From: DATJIG01 sp035493495
GTDB lineage: Bacteria; Pseudomonadota; Alphaproteobacteria; SMXQ01
Assembly (NCBI GenBank): GCA_035493495.1
Contig: DATJIG010000356.1
Coordinates: forward strand, 1 to 6,475
Direction of reading: 5' to 3'
Length of the DNA: 6,475 nt
Notes under the pieces: model-generated
Database searches by the model: none
Seen by the model: the letters and a program-made list of their open reading frames with translations, nothing else
Told to the model about the DNA's origin: nothing
Position numbers and translations under genes: made by a program
Part shown: piece after piece, positions 1 to 4,793 of the stretch
Position numbering within the stretch: position 1 is the stretch's first letter
Layout of the letters: each line of letters opens with the position of its first letter

Positions 1-1
1 G

Positions 2-883
2 CCGCAGCGCCGCGCCTTCGACGAGGTGATCGTCTGCCTCGCGGGCCACGGCAGCGTCGCCGTCGAGACCGCCGACGGCGGCAAGCACACGTTCGAGTTC
101 GGGCCGCGCGCGATGTTCGCGCCGCCGATGAACGCGCGCTATCAGATCTTCAACGGCTCCGGCCGTGAGCACGCGCGCCTAACCGTTGCCCACGACCTCG
201 TGTTCGTGATGAATTTTTTCCGCAACGACAAATTCATCTTCGACAACCCGGTCGGCTTTCCGGAGCGCTCGGGGCAGGCCGGCTACTACGCTGGCGAGGG
301 CGAGCTGACGTCGATCCGGCCGGGCCGCAACCTGTGGGAGACGAACTTCGTTTCCGATCTCGCCAACTTCCAGCTGATGGCGTGGGAGGCGCGCGGCGCG
401 GGCTCGTCGAACATGCAGTTCCTGCTCGCCGAGGGCTCGATCGGCGCCCACATCTCGGAGATGCCGGTCGGCACCTACAAGAAGGCGCACCGTCACGCCG
501 CGGGTGCCCACGTCTTCGCGATGACCGGCACCGGCTACTCGCTGCTGTGGTACGAGGGCGAGAAGGACTTCATCCGTCGCGAGTGGAACTACGGCTTCGT
601 CTACGCGCCGCCCGAGAACATGTTTCACCAGCACTTCAACACCAGCGGCGAGCCGGCGCGCTACATGGCGATCCTGTTCGGCTCGAAGCGCTACCCGATC
701 ACGCTCGAGCGCCGCGCCAACTCGGAGACGCAGCGCACCGACACCAGCGTCAAGGACGGCGGGCGCCAGATCGAGTATCGCGACCAGGACCCGCGCATCC
801 ACACGATGTGGCTCAAGGAAATGCGTGCCAACGGCGTGCCGTCGCTGATGGGAAAGCACATCGACGAGAGCGCGTTCGCGTGA
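2..883 (+). CDS. Two-domain (bicupin) protein, 5' end missing
   Basis: The frame is open from the left edge (first full codon at base 2) to TGA at 881-883. An internal GTG at 26 is not a convincing start, because the cupin fold is already under way, so the gene begins outside the window. Residue numbers below count from codon 26. The C-terminal cupin is well formed. Motif 1 has G149, then H155-R-H157, with H162 where the usual glutamate sits. Motif 2 has G190, P196, H201 and N205. These suggest a divalent metal site. The first visible cupin half (about 1-50) has Tyr39 where motif 2 normally has histidine, so it may not bind metal. Bicupins include dioxygenases, isomerases and binding proteins. 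Some databases label this type as ethanolamine ammonia-lyase-activating proteins, which I would not treat as a function. It converges on the hydrolase gene with only 19 bases between stops, and no terminator hairpin is obvious there. Substrate unknown. Confidence 0.85.
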   Translation, partial: PQRRAFDEVIVCLAGHGSVAVETADGGKHTFEFGPRAMFAPPMNARYQIFNGSGREHARLTVAHDLVFVMNFFRNDKFIFDNPVGFPERSGQAGYYAGEGELTSIRPGRNLWETNFVSDLANFQLMAWEARGAGSSNMQFLLAEGSIGAHISEMPVGTYKKAHRHAAGAHVFAMTGTGYSLLWYEGEKDFIRREWNYGFVYAPPENMFHQHFNTSGEPARYMAILFGSKRYPITLERRANSETQRTDTSVKDGGRQIEYRDQDPRIHTMWLKEMRANGVPSLMGKHIDESAFA

Positions 884-902
884 GGCGGACGCGGCGCGGG
901 CG

Positions 903-1715
903 CTAGGCCTTCGACAGGGTGCTTCGCAGGAACGCGATCACGCGTTCGTTGAAAGTTTCGGTGTGGTCGAGCTGCGGGTAGTGGTTCGCGCCTTCGATCA
1001 CCGCGAGCGTGGAGCGCGGAATGCCCGCATGCAGAATGCGCGCGCTGTCGAGCGGCGCGCGGCCGGCCACCGACGTCGCGTCGCGGTTGCCGGCGACGAT
1101 CAGCGTCGGGCAGCGGATTTCGGAAAGGCGCGCGGTAACGTCGAAGCGGCCGAGATCATCCATGATCGCGATGTAGCTTTCAGGATCGTTGGCAAGATAG
1201 TGACGTTGATACCAGGCGCAGACGTCGGGGTTGGCGGCGGCGAACTCGGGCGGGAAATGGCTGTCGAGTTGGTGGGCGGCGGCGGCGGCCATGCCGGAGT
1301 CGCGGATTCGCCGGTTGCGCTCGGCCCGCCGCTCGGCGTTGCCTGTGTAAATCCGGCTGGTGGTCGACACCAGCACGAGTGTCGAAACCACGTCGGGACG
1401 CTTCAGGGTGTAGGCCTGGGCGACGAAGCCGCCGAGCGAGATTCCCATCAGCGCGGTGCGGGTGACGGCCAATTCACCCAGAATCGCCTCGAGATCGTCG
1501 GCGAATGTGGCGACGCCGAGCGGCGCATCGCCGCGCGAGGACTGCCCCAAACCGCGGAAATCGAACGTCAGCACGGTGAAATGGCGGGCCAGCGGCGCGA
1601 TCTGGTTGCGCCAGCCCTCACGGGTCGAGAGGCCGACGCTGTGGAGAAGCGTGAGGTAGGGGCCGGAGCCCGTCAGCTCGTAGACGCAGCGGTGGCCCCG
1701 GACGTCGATCTCCAT
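903..1715 (-). CDS. Alpha/beta hydrolase, 3-oxoadipate enol-lactonase-like
   Basis: A 270-residue cytosolic alpha/beta-hydrolase of normal family length. The nucleophile elbow is GISLGG with Ser93. The likely acid is Asp212 in GNRDATS, and the likely catalytic histidine is His245 in GANHYPQLD. The oxyanion region reads HSVG (25-28), and FDFRGLGQS follows at 51-59, as in PcaD-type enol-lactonases. A cap region (about 120-185) should set substrate choice. The ATG at 1713-1715 is chosen because it shares its A with the TGA of the upstream gene (TGATG), a classic translational-coupling junction. A longer reading to 1787 would add an Arg-rich tail that lies entirely inside that gene. There is no strong Shine-Dalgarno site, consistent with coupling. 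It is the last gene of the hxlR operon. No other protocatechuate-pathway gene is visible, so the true substrate could be another ester or lactone, and I give no gene symbol. Confidence 0.9.
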   Translation of the reverse strand: MEIDVRGHRCVYELTGSGPYLTLLHSVGLSTREGWRNQIAPLARHFTVLTFDFRGLGQSSRGDAPLGVATFADDLEAILGELAVTRTALMGISLGGFVAQAYTLKRPDVVSTLVLVSTTSRIYTGNAERRAERNRRIRDSGMAAAAAHQLDSHFPPEFAAANPDVCAWYQRHYLANDPESYIAIMDDLGRFDVTARLSEIRCPTLIVAGNRDATSVAGRAPLDSARILHAGIPRSTLAVIEGANHYPQLDHTETFNERVIAFLRSTLSKA

Positions 1716-2563
1716 CAGCGGCACCAGTCGGGAAAGCGCGCGGCGTAGGGGCCGGGCGCGATGGTTTCGCCGTGGGCGACCGCCCACAGCGCACCCCAGA
1801 ACGCCTCGTCCCGGGGGCTGACATTGGCGAGCGCCTCGGCCCGCACCGCGGCGAAAACGTCCTCGCCGCGCCGCCAGCGCGCTTCCGCATCGGGTTCGGC
1901 GAGCGCCACCAGCACCGCGTGCGCGAGCTCGTAGCCGGCGAGCCGCAGTCCGTGCCGGTGCAACACCGCCCAGACCGCTTCGTCGCAGGCGGTGCGGAAT
2001 ACGGTTGCTTCATCGATGTTGGCGTCGTCCGTCCTCTCGCCGCGGAACAGCCGCTCGCACACCTCGGCGGAACGCGACAGCGCGCCGCGGCACACCGACG
2101 GTCGCGCCGAATACACCGAGCACGCGCCGTCGACCAGGAACGCGCAGAACGCCTTGTTGAGGAAGCGGCCGTAGGTGTCGAGGCCGCGCGTCCGCGCGTC
2201 CGCCGCCGCGATGCGCGCGATCTCGGCGGCGAGGTCCGGCGCACTCGCGCGGAGATGGTCGGCGACCGCGAACACCTGCGGCGCCGAGGCCGAGACGCTG
2301 AGGCTGCAGCAGAACGCGCAGCCCTTGCGGCACGCCACCTCGCCGTGGAACGGCGCGGCGGCGTTCGACTTGTCCTGGATCGCGGCGATGCGCGCGACGG
2401 CGCGCTTCACGCCGCCGGTCGCCTCCAGGCCGTCGTCGACGATCGCCGCCATCGCGGCGAGTTCGACCAGCTCGGGTGCTGCCGACAGTCCGGAGCGCTC
2501 GATGCGCTCGGTTACCTTGGCGAGTTTGGCGAGGCGCTGTCGGCGTTCCTGGCGGGACGTCAT
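1715..2563 (-). CDS. YkgJ-family cysteine-cluster protein (CxxxCxxCC metal-binding domain)
   Basis: A 282-residue protein with the zinc/iron-chelating signature of the YkgJ/Fli-like family. It carries CRKGCAFCC (Cys78, 82, 85, 86; bases 2306-2332), then Cys140, Cys148 and Cys158 in the usual FCAFL...GACSVY...RPSVCR arrangement (bases 2090-2146). Further cysteines are Cys169, Cys193 and Cys281, ten in all. The domain occupies about 70-170. A charged helical N-terminus (1-65) and an Ala/Trp-rich C-terminus (195-282) flank it and I recognise neither. No signal peptide or membrane span is seen, so it is probably cytosolic. The biochemical role of the family is unknown; a bound iron-sulfur cluster or zinc is likely from the motif. 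The ATG at 2563 lies 5 bases after the hxlR stop, and the gene ends in a TGATG overlap with the hydrolase, so all three are probably one transcript. The frame stays open upstream to 2980, but that part overlaps hxlR and is antisense-quality sequence. Confidence 0.9.
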   Translation of the reverse strand: MTSRQERRQRLAKLAKVTERIERSGLSAAPELVELAAMAAIVDDGLEATGGVKRAVARIAAIQDKSNAAAPFHGEVACRKGCAFCCSLSVSASAPQVFAVADHLRASAPDLAAEIARIAAADARTRGLDTYGRFLNKAFCAFLVDGACSVYSARPSVCRGALSRSAEVCERLFRGERTDDANIDEATVFRTACDEAVWAVLHRHGLRLAGYELAHAVLVALAEPDAEARWRRGEDVFAAVRAEALANVSPRDEAFWGALWAVAHGETIAPGPYAARFPDWCR

Positions 2564-2568
2564 CCCGC

Positions 2569-2943
2569 TCAGGCGACCTTGTCGACCTGGTCCTGTTTCA
2601 CAGGCTCGGTGGCGCTCATCTGCTCGACGAGGTTCCAGCGCAGGGCGACCTCGTTGAGCTTGTCGAGCACGCCGTTGAGCTCGAGGCCGCGCGGCGCCAG
2701 CGTGTAGCTGACCTGCGGCGGGATGGTCGCGATGTGCCGGCGCTCGATCACCTGGGCGCGCTCGAGAAGCCGCAGGCGCTCCGTCAGCACCTTCGCCGAG
2801 ATGCCGGGCACGCGGCGCTTGAGCTCGCCGAAGCGGACGGGCTCGTTGGTCGAGCGCAGCACCCAGAGGATGTAGGTCGTCCACGGCCCCATCAGCAGCC
2901 GCAACAGGGCGTCCATCGGGCATTTGGTCTGTCGATCGCGCAT
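2569..2943 (-). CDS. HxlR-family winged-helix transcriptional regulator, single-cysteine type
   Basis: A 124-residue DNA-binding protein of normal HxlR length. It starts with the family hallmark KCPMDALLRLLMGPWTTYILW: Cys8-Pro, then the first helix and G19-P-W21. The recognition region FGELKRRVPGISAKVLTERLRLLE (38-61) and the wing with VSYTLAPRG (78-86) follow. Cys8 is the only cysteine. In relatives such as YodB, QorR and HypR the equivalent Cys senses quinones, diamide, aldehydes or hypochlorite; whether this one does is inferred. The ATG at 2943 has a strong GGAGGAAGG ribosome site (2947-2955). It is divergent from the flavodoxin gene across 186 bases containing an operator-like palindrome, so it probably represses that gene and itself. 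It heads an operon with the YkgJ-type and hydrolase genes. Confidence 0.95.
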   Translation of the reverse strand: MRDRQTKCPMDALLRLLMGPWTTYILWVLRSTNEPVRFGELKRRVPGISAKVLTERLRLLERAQVIERRHIATIPPQVSYTLAPRGLELNGVLDKLNEVALRWNLVEQMSATEPVKQDQVDKVA

Positions 2944-2946
2944 GGG

Positions 2947-2955
2947 CCTTCCTCC
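2947..2955 (-). promoter_or_regulatory. Strong Shine-Dalgarno site for hxlR gene
   Basis: Read on the minus strand this is GGAGGAAGG, ending 3 bases before the ATG at 2943, with the GGAGG core 7 bases from it. It fixes the start and rules out the longer minus-strand reading in another frame. Confidence 0.85.
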
Positions 2956-2960
2956 AGTTG

Positions 2961-2988
2961 GCGCGCCGATTTTTCCACACTGGCGCGC
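2961..2988 (-). promoter_or_regulatory. GC-rich hairpin in the presumed hxlR leader
   Basis: GCGCGCC (2961-2967) and GGCGCGC (2982-2988) form a perfect 7-base-pair stem with a 14-base loop. It lies 5 bases upstream of the ribosome site, between the proposed promoter and the start codon, so it would be in the mRNA leader. It has no U-tract, so it is not a standard terminator. An effect on translation or mRNA stability is possible but unproven; in GC-rich DNA a stem this size can also occur by chance. Confidence 0.4.
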
Positions 2989-3002
2989 TATTAAGTTACA
3001 AA

Positions 3003-3031
3003 AATGTACCTACTTTACAAACCACACTCAA
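3003..3031 (-). promoter_or_regulatory. Candidate sigma-70-like promoter for the hxlR operon
   Basis: On the minus strand, TTGAGT (3031-3026) is followed by exactly 17 bases and TACATT (3008-3003). Each box matches the consensus at four of six positions. Transcription would begin near 2990-2997, giving a leader of about 50 bases. This rests on pattern match alone. The plus strand of the same stretch has TTTACA (3014-3019), a possible -35 box for the divergent flavodoxin gene, although the matching -10 (CATTTT, 3037-3042) is poor. Confidence 0.45.
3005..3019. promoter_or_regulatory. Candidate secondary operator dyad TGTA-N7-TACA
   Basis: TGTA (3005-3008) and TACA (3016-3019) are inverted with a 7-base gap, the same half-site spacing as the stronger palindrome at 3049-3067. 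It overlaps the proposed hxlR -10 box and spacer. An overlapping dyad TACA-N4-TGTA is at 2997-3008. Arms of four bases are weak evidence on their own; position and matching geometry make them worth listing as possible autoregulation sites. Confidence 0.35.
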
Positions 3032-3048
3032 GGGCTCATTTTCGACCC

Positions 3049-3067
3049 GTTACTTTCGATAAGTAAC
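3049..3067. promoter_or_regulatory. Perfect palindrome, likely HxlR-family operator
   Basis: GTTACTT-TCGAT-AAGTAAC is a perfect 7+7 inverted repeat with a 5-base centre. It contains TACT-N7-AGTA, which is the half-site layout I recall for the YodB operator. It sits 62 bases upstream of the flavodoxin ATG in an AT-rich stretch between two divergent genes, one of which encodes an HxlR regulator. Binding near or downstream of the transcription start would block the flavodoxin/DoxX operon. The palindrome is seen directly; the choice of regulator is inferred from context. Confidence 0.7.
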
Positions 3068-3118
3068 AACGCCACTAAAGGTAATCAAGACGGCCAGCCC
3101 AGCGCTGCCGTTCGTCAC

Positions 3119-3125
3119 AGGAGAT
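3119..3125 (+). promoter_or_regulatory. Shine-Dalgarno site for the flavodoxin gene
   Basis: AGGAGAT, with GGAG ending 6 bases before the ATG at 3130. The ten bases GGAGATCGAA (3120-3129) recur in front of the doxX-like gene at 3718-3727. Confidence 0.8.
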
Positions 3126-3129
3126 CGAA

Positions 3130-3702
3130 ATGCCCCGAGTCGCCGTGGTTTTCCATTCCGGTTATGGGCACACGCAGGTCCAGGCCGAAGCCGTCGCCCG
3201 CGGCGCCGCAAAAGGTGGCGCCAAGGTGTCCCTGATCCCGGTCGCGGAAGCCGCCGACCGGATCGCCGAGCTCAATGCCGCCGACGCCATCGTCTTCGGC
3301 ACGCCGACCTACATGGGCAGCGCCTCGGCGGCGATGAAGTCGTTCATGGAAGCGACGTCCAAGCTGTGGATGGAGCGGACGTGGAAGGACAAGATCGCCG
3401 CCGGGTTCGTTAACTCGGCCTCGCAGAACGGCGACAAGCAGGGCGTCTTCCAGCAGCTCATCACCTTCGCCCTGCAGCACGGGATGATCTGGGTCGGCCT
3501 TGACCTGCTGCCCGGCAACAACTCGTCCACGGGCTCGGTCGAGGACCTCAACCGGCTCGGCGTCGCCGCGGGTGCCGCCGCCCAGTCGAATGCCGACGAG
3601 GGGCCGGACAAGGGCCCGCTGGCGAGCGACCTCAAGACCGCCGAGCACCTGGGCCGCCGTGTCACCGAGACGGTGAAGAAGTTCACCCTCGTGGCTGCTT
3701 GA
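3130..3702 (+). CDS. WrbA-like flavodoxin family protein / NAD(P)H-dependent quinone reductase
   Basis: A 190-residue flavodoxin-fold protein, probably cytosolic and FMN-binding. Strand 1 and the phosphate loop read VAVVFHSGYGHTQVQAEAV (4-22). The second FMN loop is FGTPTYMGSASAAMKSFM (56-73), very like the FGTPTRFGNMSGQM of WrbA, and HGMIWVG (118-124) matches the HHGM region. It should pass two electrons from NAD(P)H to quinones, limiting one-electron redox cycling. It lacks the WrbA insert before the second loop and the GTGGGQE segment (here NSASQNGDKQG, 95-105), so orthology to WrbA itself is uncertain and I give no symbol. It is divergent from the HxlR gene and is followed 35 bases later by the DoxX gene, so the two are likely co-transcribed and induced together when the repressor is oxidised or alkylated. 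Confidence 0.9.
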   Translation: MPRVAVVFHSGYGHTQVQAEAVARGAAKGGAKVSLIPVAEAADRIAELNAADAIVFGTPTYMGSASAAMKSFMEATSKLWMERTWKDKIAAGFVNSASQNGDKQGVFQQLITFALQHGMIWVGLDLLPGNNSSTGSVEDLNRLGVAAGAAAQSNADEGPDKGPLASDLKTAEHLGRRVTETVKKFTLVAA

Positions 3703-3717
3703 GTTCGCGACCCAGAC

Positions 3718-3731
3718 GGAGATCGAAGGAG
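3718..3731 (+). promoter_or_regulatory. Doubled ribosome-binding leader of the doxX-like gene
   Basis: GGAGATCGAA followed directly by GGAG gives two tandem Shine-Dalgarno cores (3718-3721 and 3728-3731). The second lies 6 bases before the ATG at 3738, the same spacing as in the flavodoxin gene. It lies only 3 bases before the alternative ATG at 3735. This is why 3738 is preferred. Confidence 0.6.
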
Positions 3732-3737
3732 ATAATG

Positions 3738-4163
3738 ATGATCGACGATCGCACGGCGCCGTTGGGCGCATTCGTCCTGAGAGCCGCGTTGGGCGTGATG
3801 TACCTCGCCCACTCGGTGATCCTGAAGTACCTCGAGTTCTCGCTTCCGGGCACGGCCGAGTTCTTCCGCTCGATCGGCTTTCCGGGATGGACGGCGTACG
3901 CAACGTTCGCCGCCGAACTCATCGGTGGCGCATTGCTGCTCGCCGGCGTGTGGTCGCGGGCGGTCGCGATCGCGCTGATCCCGGTGCTGGTCGGCGCGCT
4001 GACGGTGCACGCGGGCAACGGCTGGGTGTTTTCCAACCCCAACGGCGGCTGGGAGTACCCGGTGTTCCTGATCGTGATCTCGCTGGTGGTCGCTCTGCTC
4101 GGCGACGGCGCCTACGCGCTCAAGCCGACGCCGCAATGGCGACCGCGAGCACGCTTTGCGTGA
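3738..4163 (+). CDS. DoxX family membrane protein
   Basis: A 141-residue inner-membrane protein of typical DoxX length with four hydrophobic segments at about 9-28, 53-71, 73-91 and 107-123. Family features seen are the N-terminal LRAALGVMYLAHSVILKY segment, GFPGW before helix 2, AAELIGGALLLAGVWSR (58-74), and HAGNGWVFSNPNGGWEYP (91-108) before helix 4. Start codons at 3735 and 3738 are adjacent and in frame; 3738 has the better ribosome-site spacing. DoxX proteins are linked to thiosulfate:quinone oxidoreductase in archaea and to redox and thiol stress in bacteria, and many are of unknown activity. Being in one operon with a quinone-reducing-type flavoprotein suggests a role at the quinone pool or in detoxification, which is inference. 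The operon ends at the terminator at 4183-4226. Confidence 0.9.
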   Translation: MIDDRTAPLGAFVLRAALGVMYLAHSVILKYLEFSLPGTAEFFRSIGFPGWTAYATFAAELIGGALLLAGVWSRAVAIALIPVLVGALTVHAGNGWVFSNPNGGWEYPVFLIVISLVVALLGDGAYALKPTPQWRPRARFA

Positions 4164-4182
4164 GCTTCCGTTGAAGGTGCGT

Positions 4183-4226
4183 AAAACGAACGAGGCGGTG
4201 GACCATCCACCGCCTCGCGTCGTTTT
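4183..4226. terminator. Bidirectional rho-independent terminator between convergent genes
   Basis: The core stem is perfect over 12 base pairs: CGAGGCGGTGGA (4191-4202), loop CCA, TCCACCGCCTCG (4206-4217). Outside it, AAAACGA (4183-4189) pairs with TCGTTTT (4220-4226) across a small internal loop (one base on one side, two on the other). The plus strand ends in a T-run for the DoxX operon, and the minus strand likewise for the small protein, whose stop is 11 bases away. Both transcripts can end here. Confidence 0.88.
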
Positions 4227-4237
4227 CGGCTCGTCGC

Positions 4238-4525
4238 TTAGTGCGCCTTGCTCTCGGCGCTCTCGCGGCTGACCAGCTTGCCGAAGTTCCTGTCCTCCTC
4301 GTAGACGAGTGCGAGATCGTTCTCGTCGAACTTCTCGAAGAAGTCGTCCCAGGAAATCTCCTCGAGATTGTCGTGCTCCGAGTGGGGCGCCTTCGGGAAC
4401 ATGATCCGGAGGATCCCCGGGTCGTCACCGCGGTGCGTGCTCTTGACGGCGGCGGGCTTGCCGCCGTGCCGCTCGGCCCAGTGCCGGATCTCGTCGTGGT
4501 TGGTGGTGGTCTTTGCCTTCGCCAT
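4238..4525 (-). CDS. Small acidic conserved protein of unknown function (95 residues)
   Basis: A soluble, highly charged 95-residue protein with no signal peptide, membrane span or cysteine. It begins with a Thr/Lys-rich tail, then a helix HDEIRHWAERHGGKPAAV (10-27) and a short strand GILRIMFP (37-44). An acidic stretch NLEEISWDDFFEKFDENDLALVYEE (53-77) and FGKLVSRES (81-89) follow. I recall similar small proteins in many proteobacteria with the same order (IRxWAE..GG.PA.V, ISW..FF.KF, LA.LY, KLVSR). None has an established function to my knowledge, although a few carry unreliable enzyme names. The start at 4525 is supported by AGAGGAG (4534-4540) 8 bases upstream. It is a lone gene, convergent with the doxX-like gene through a shared terminator and divergent from the TRAP genes. 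Confidence 0.87.
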   Translation of the reverse strand: MAKAKTTTNHDEIRHWAERHGGKPAAVKSTHRGDDPGILRIMFPKAPHSEHDNLEEISWDDFFEKFDENDLALVYEEDRNFGKLVSRESAESKAH

Positions 4526-4793
4526 ATCGTGCGCTCCTCTGCTCCGGTCAGCTCTCGCCGGATTAAAGGCGGAACCGGGCCGTCCGTTCCCCGGCGCAGC
4601 CTTGCCGGACCGGTCGCCGTTCGGGCGAAACGCGGCCTTGAAACACCGTGCGATTTCGGTGAAAAAAGCCCGGGGCTAGGGGATCCATTCCAACAGGCGT
4701 CACAACAAGCGCACGTCGGGGCGAGTTGAACACCATGCCGGAAGACGTCTGGTCGGACGCACCGCGCCTCTGCGGCAGGGCGGGATAAGACCC
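4526..4793. other. Divergent intergenic region between the 95-residue gene and the TRAP operon
   Basis: These 268 bases should hold promoters for both flanking genes, but no convincing -35/-10 pair was found. TTGAAA (4638-4643) is a possible -35 box toward the TRAP genes, without a good partner. A 5-base dyad CACCG/CGGTG (4644-4648, 4657-4661) follows it and could be an operator. A 17-codon reading frame (4735-4788) precedes the first TRAP gene. No terminator or repeat was seen. Confidence 0.5.

Noticed and set aside
883..903. Possible terminator between the convergent cupin and hydrolase stops
   Set aside because: The 19 bases are GC-rich but I found no stable stem with a T-run.
963..1748. 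261-codon plus-strand frame opposite the hydrolase
   Set aside because: It is a shadow of a gene with an intact catalytic triad and has no recognisable domain.
1716..1787. 24-codon N-terminal extension of the hydrolase
   Set aside because: It lies wholly inside the upstream gene and is Arg-rich, and the ATG in the TGATG junction fits the family N-terminus.
1772..2707. 311-codon plus-strand frame opposite the ykgJ-type and hxlR genes
   Set aside because: Arg/Ala/Gly/His-rich translation with no motif; the minus strand encodes two recognisable families there.
2564..2980. N-terminal extension of the YkgJ-type protein up to base 2980
   Set aside because: It overlaps hxlR out of frame, and the added residues are Arg/Ala/Pro-rich with no similarity to the family.
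3115..4136. Long minus-strand frames opposite the flavodoxin and doxX-like genes
   Set aside because: They are antisense to two well-supported genes with good ribosome sites; their composition is not protein-like.
4241..4729. 162-codon plus-strand frame across the small protein and the intergenic region
   Set aside because: The first half is the antisense of the 95-residue gene; the rest has no motif or ribosome site.
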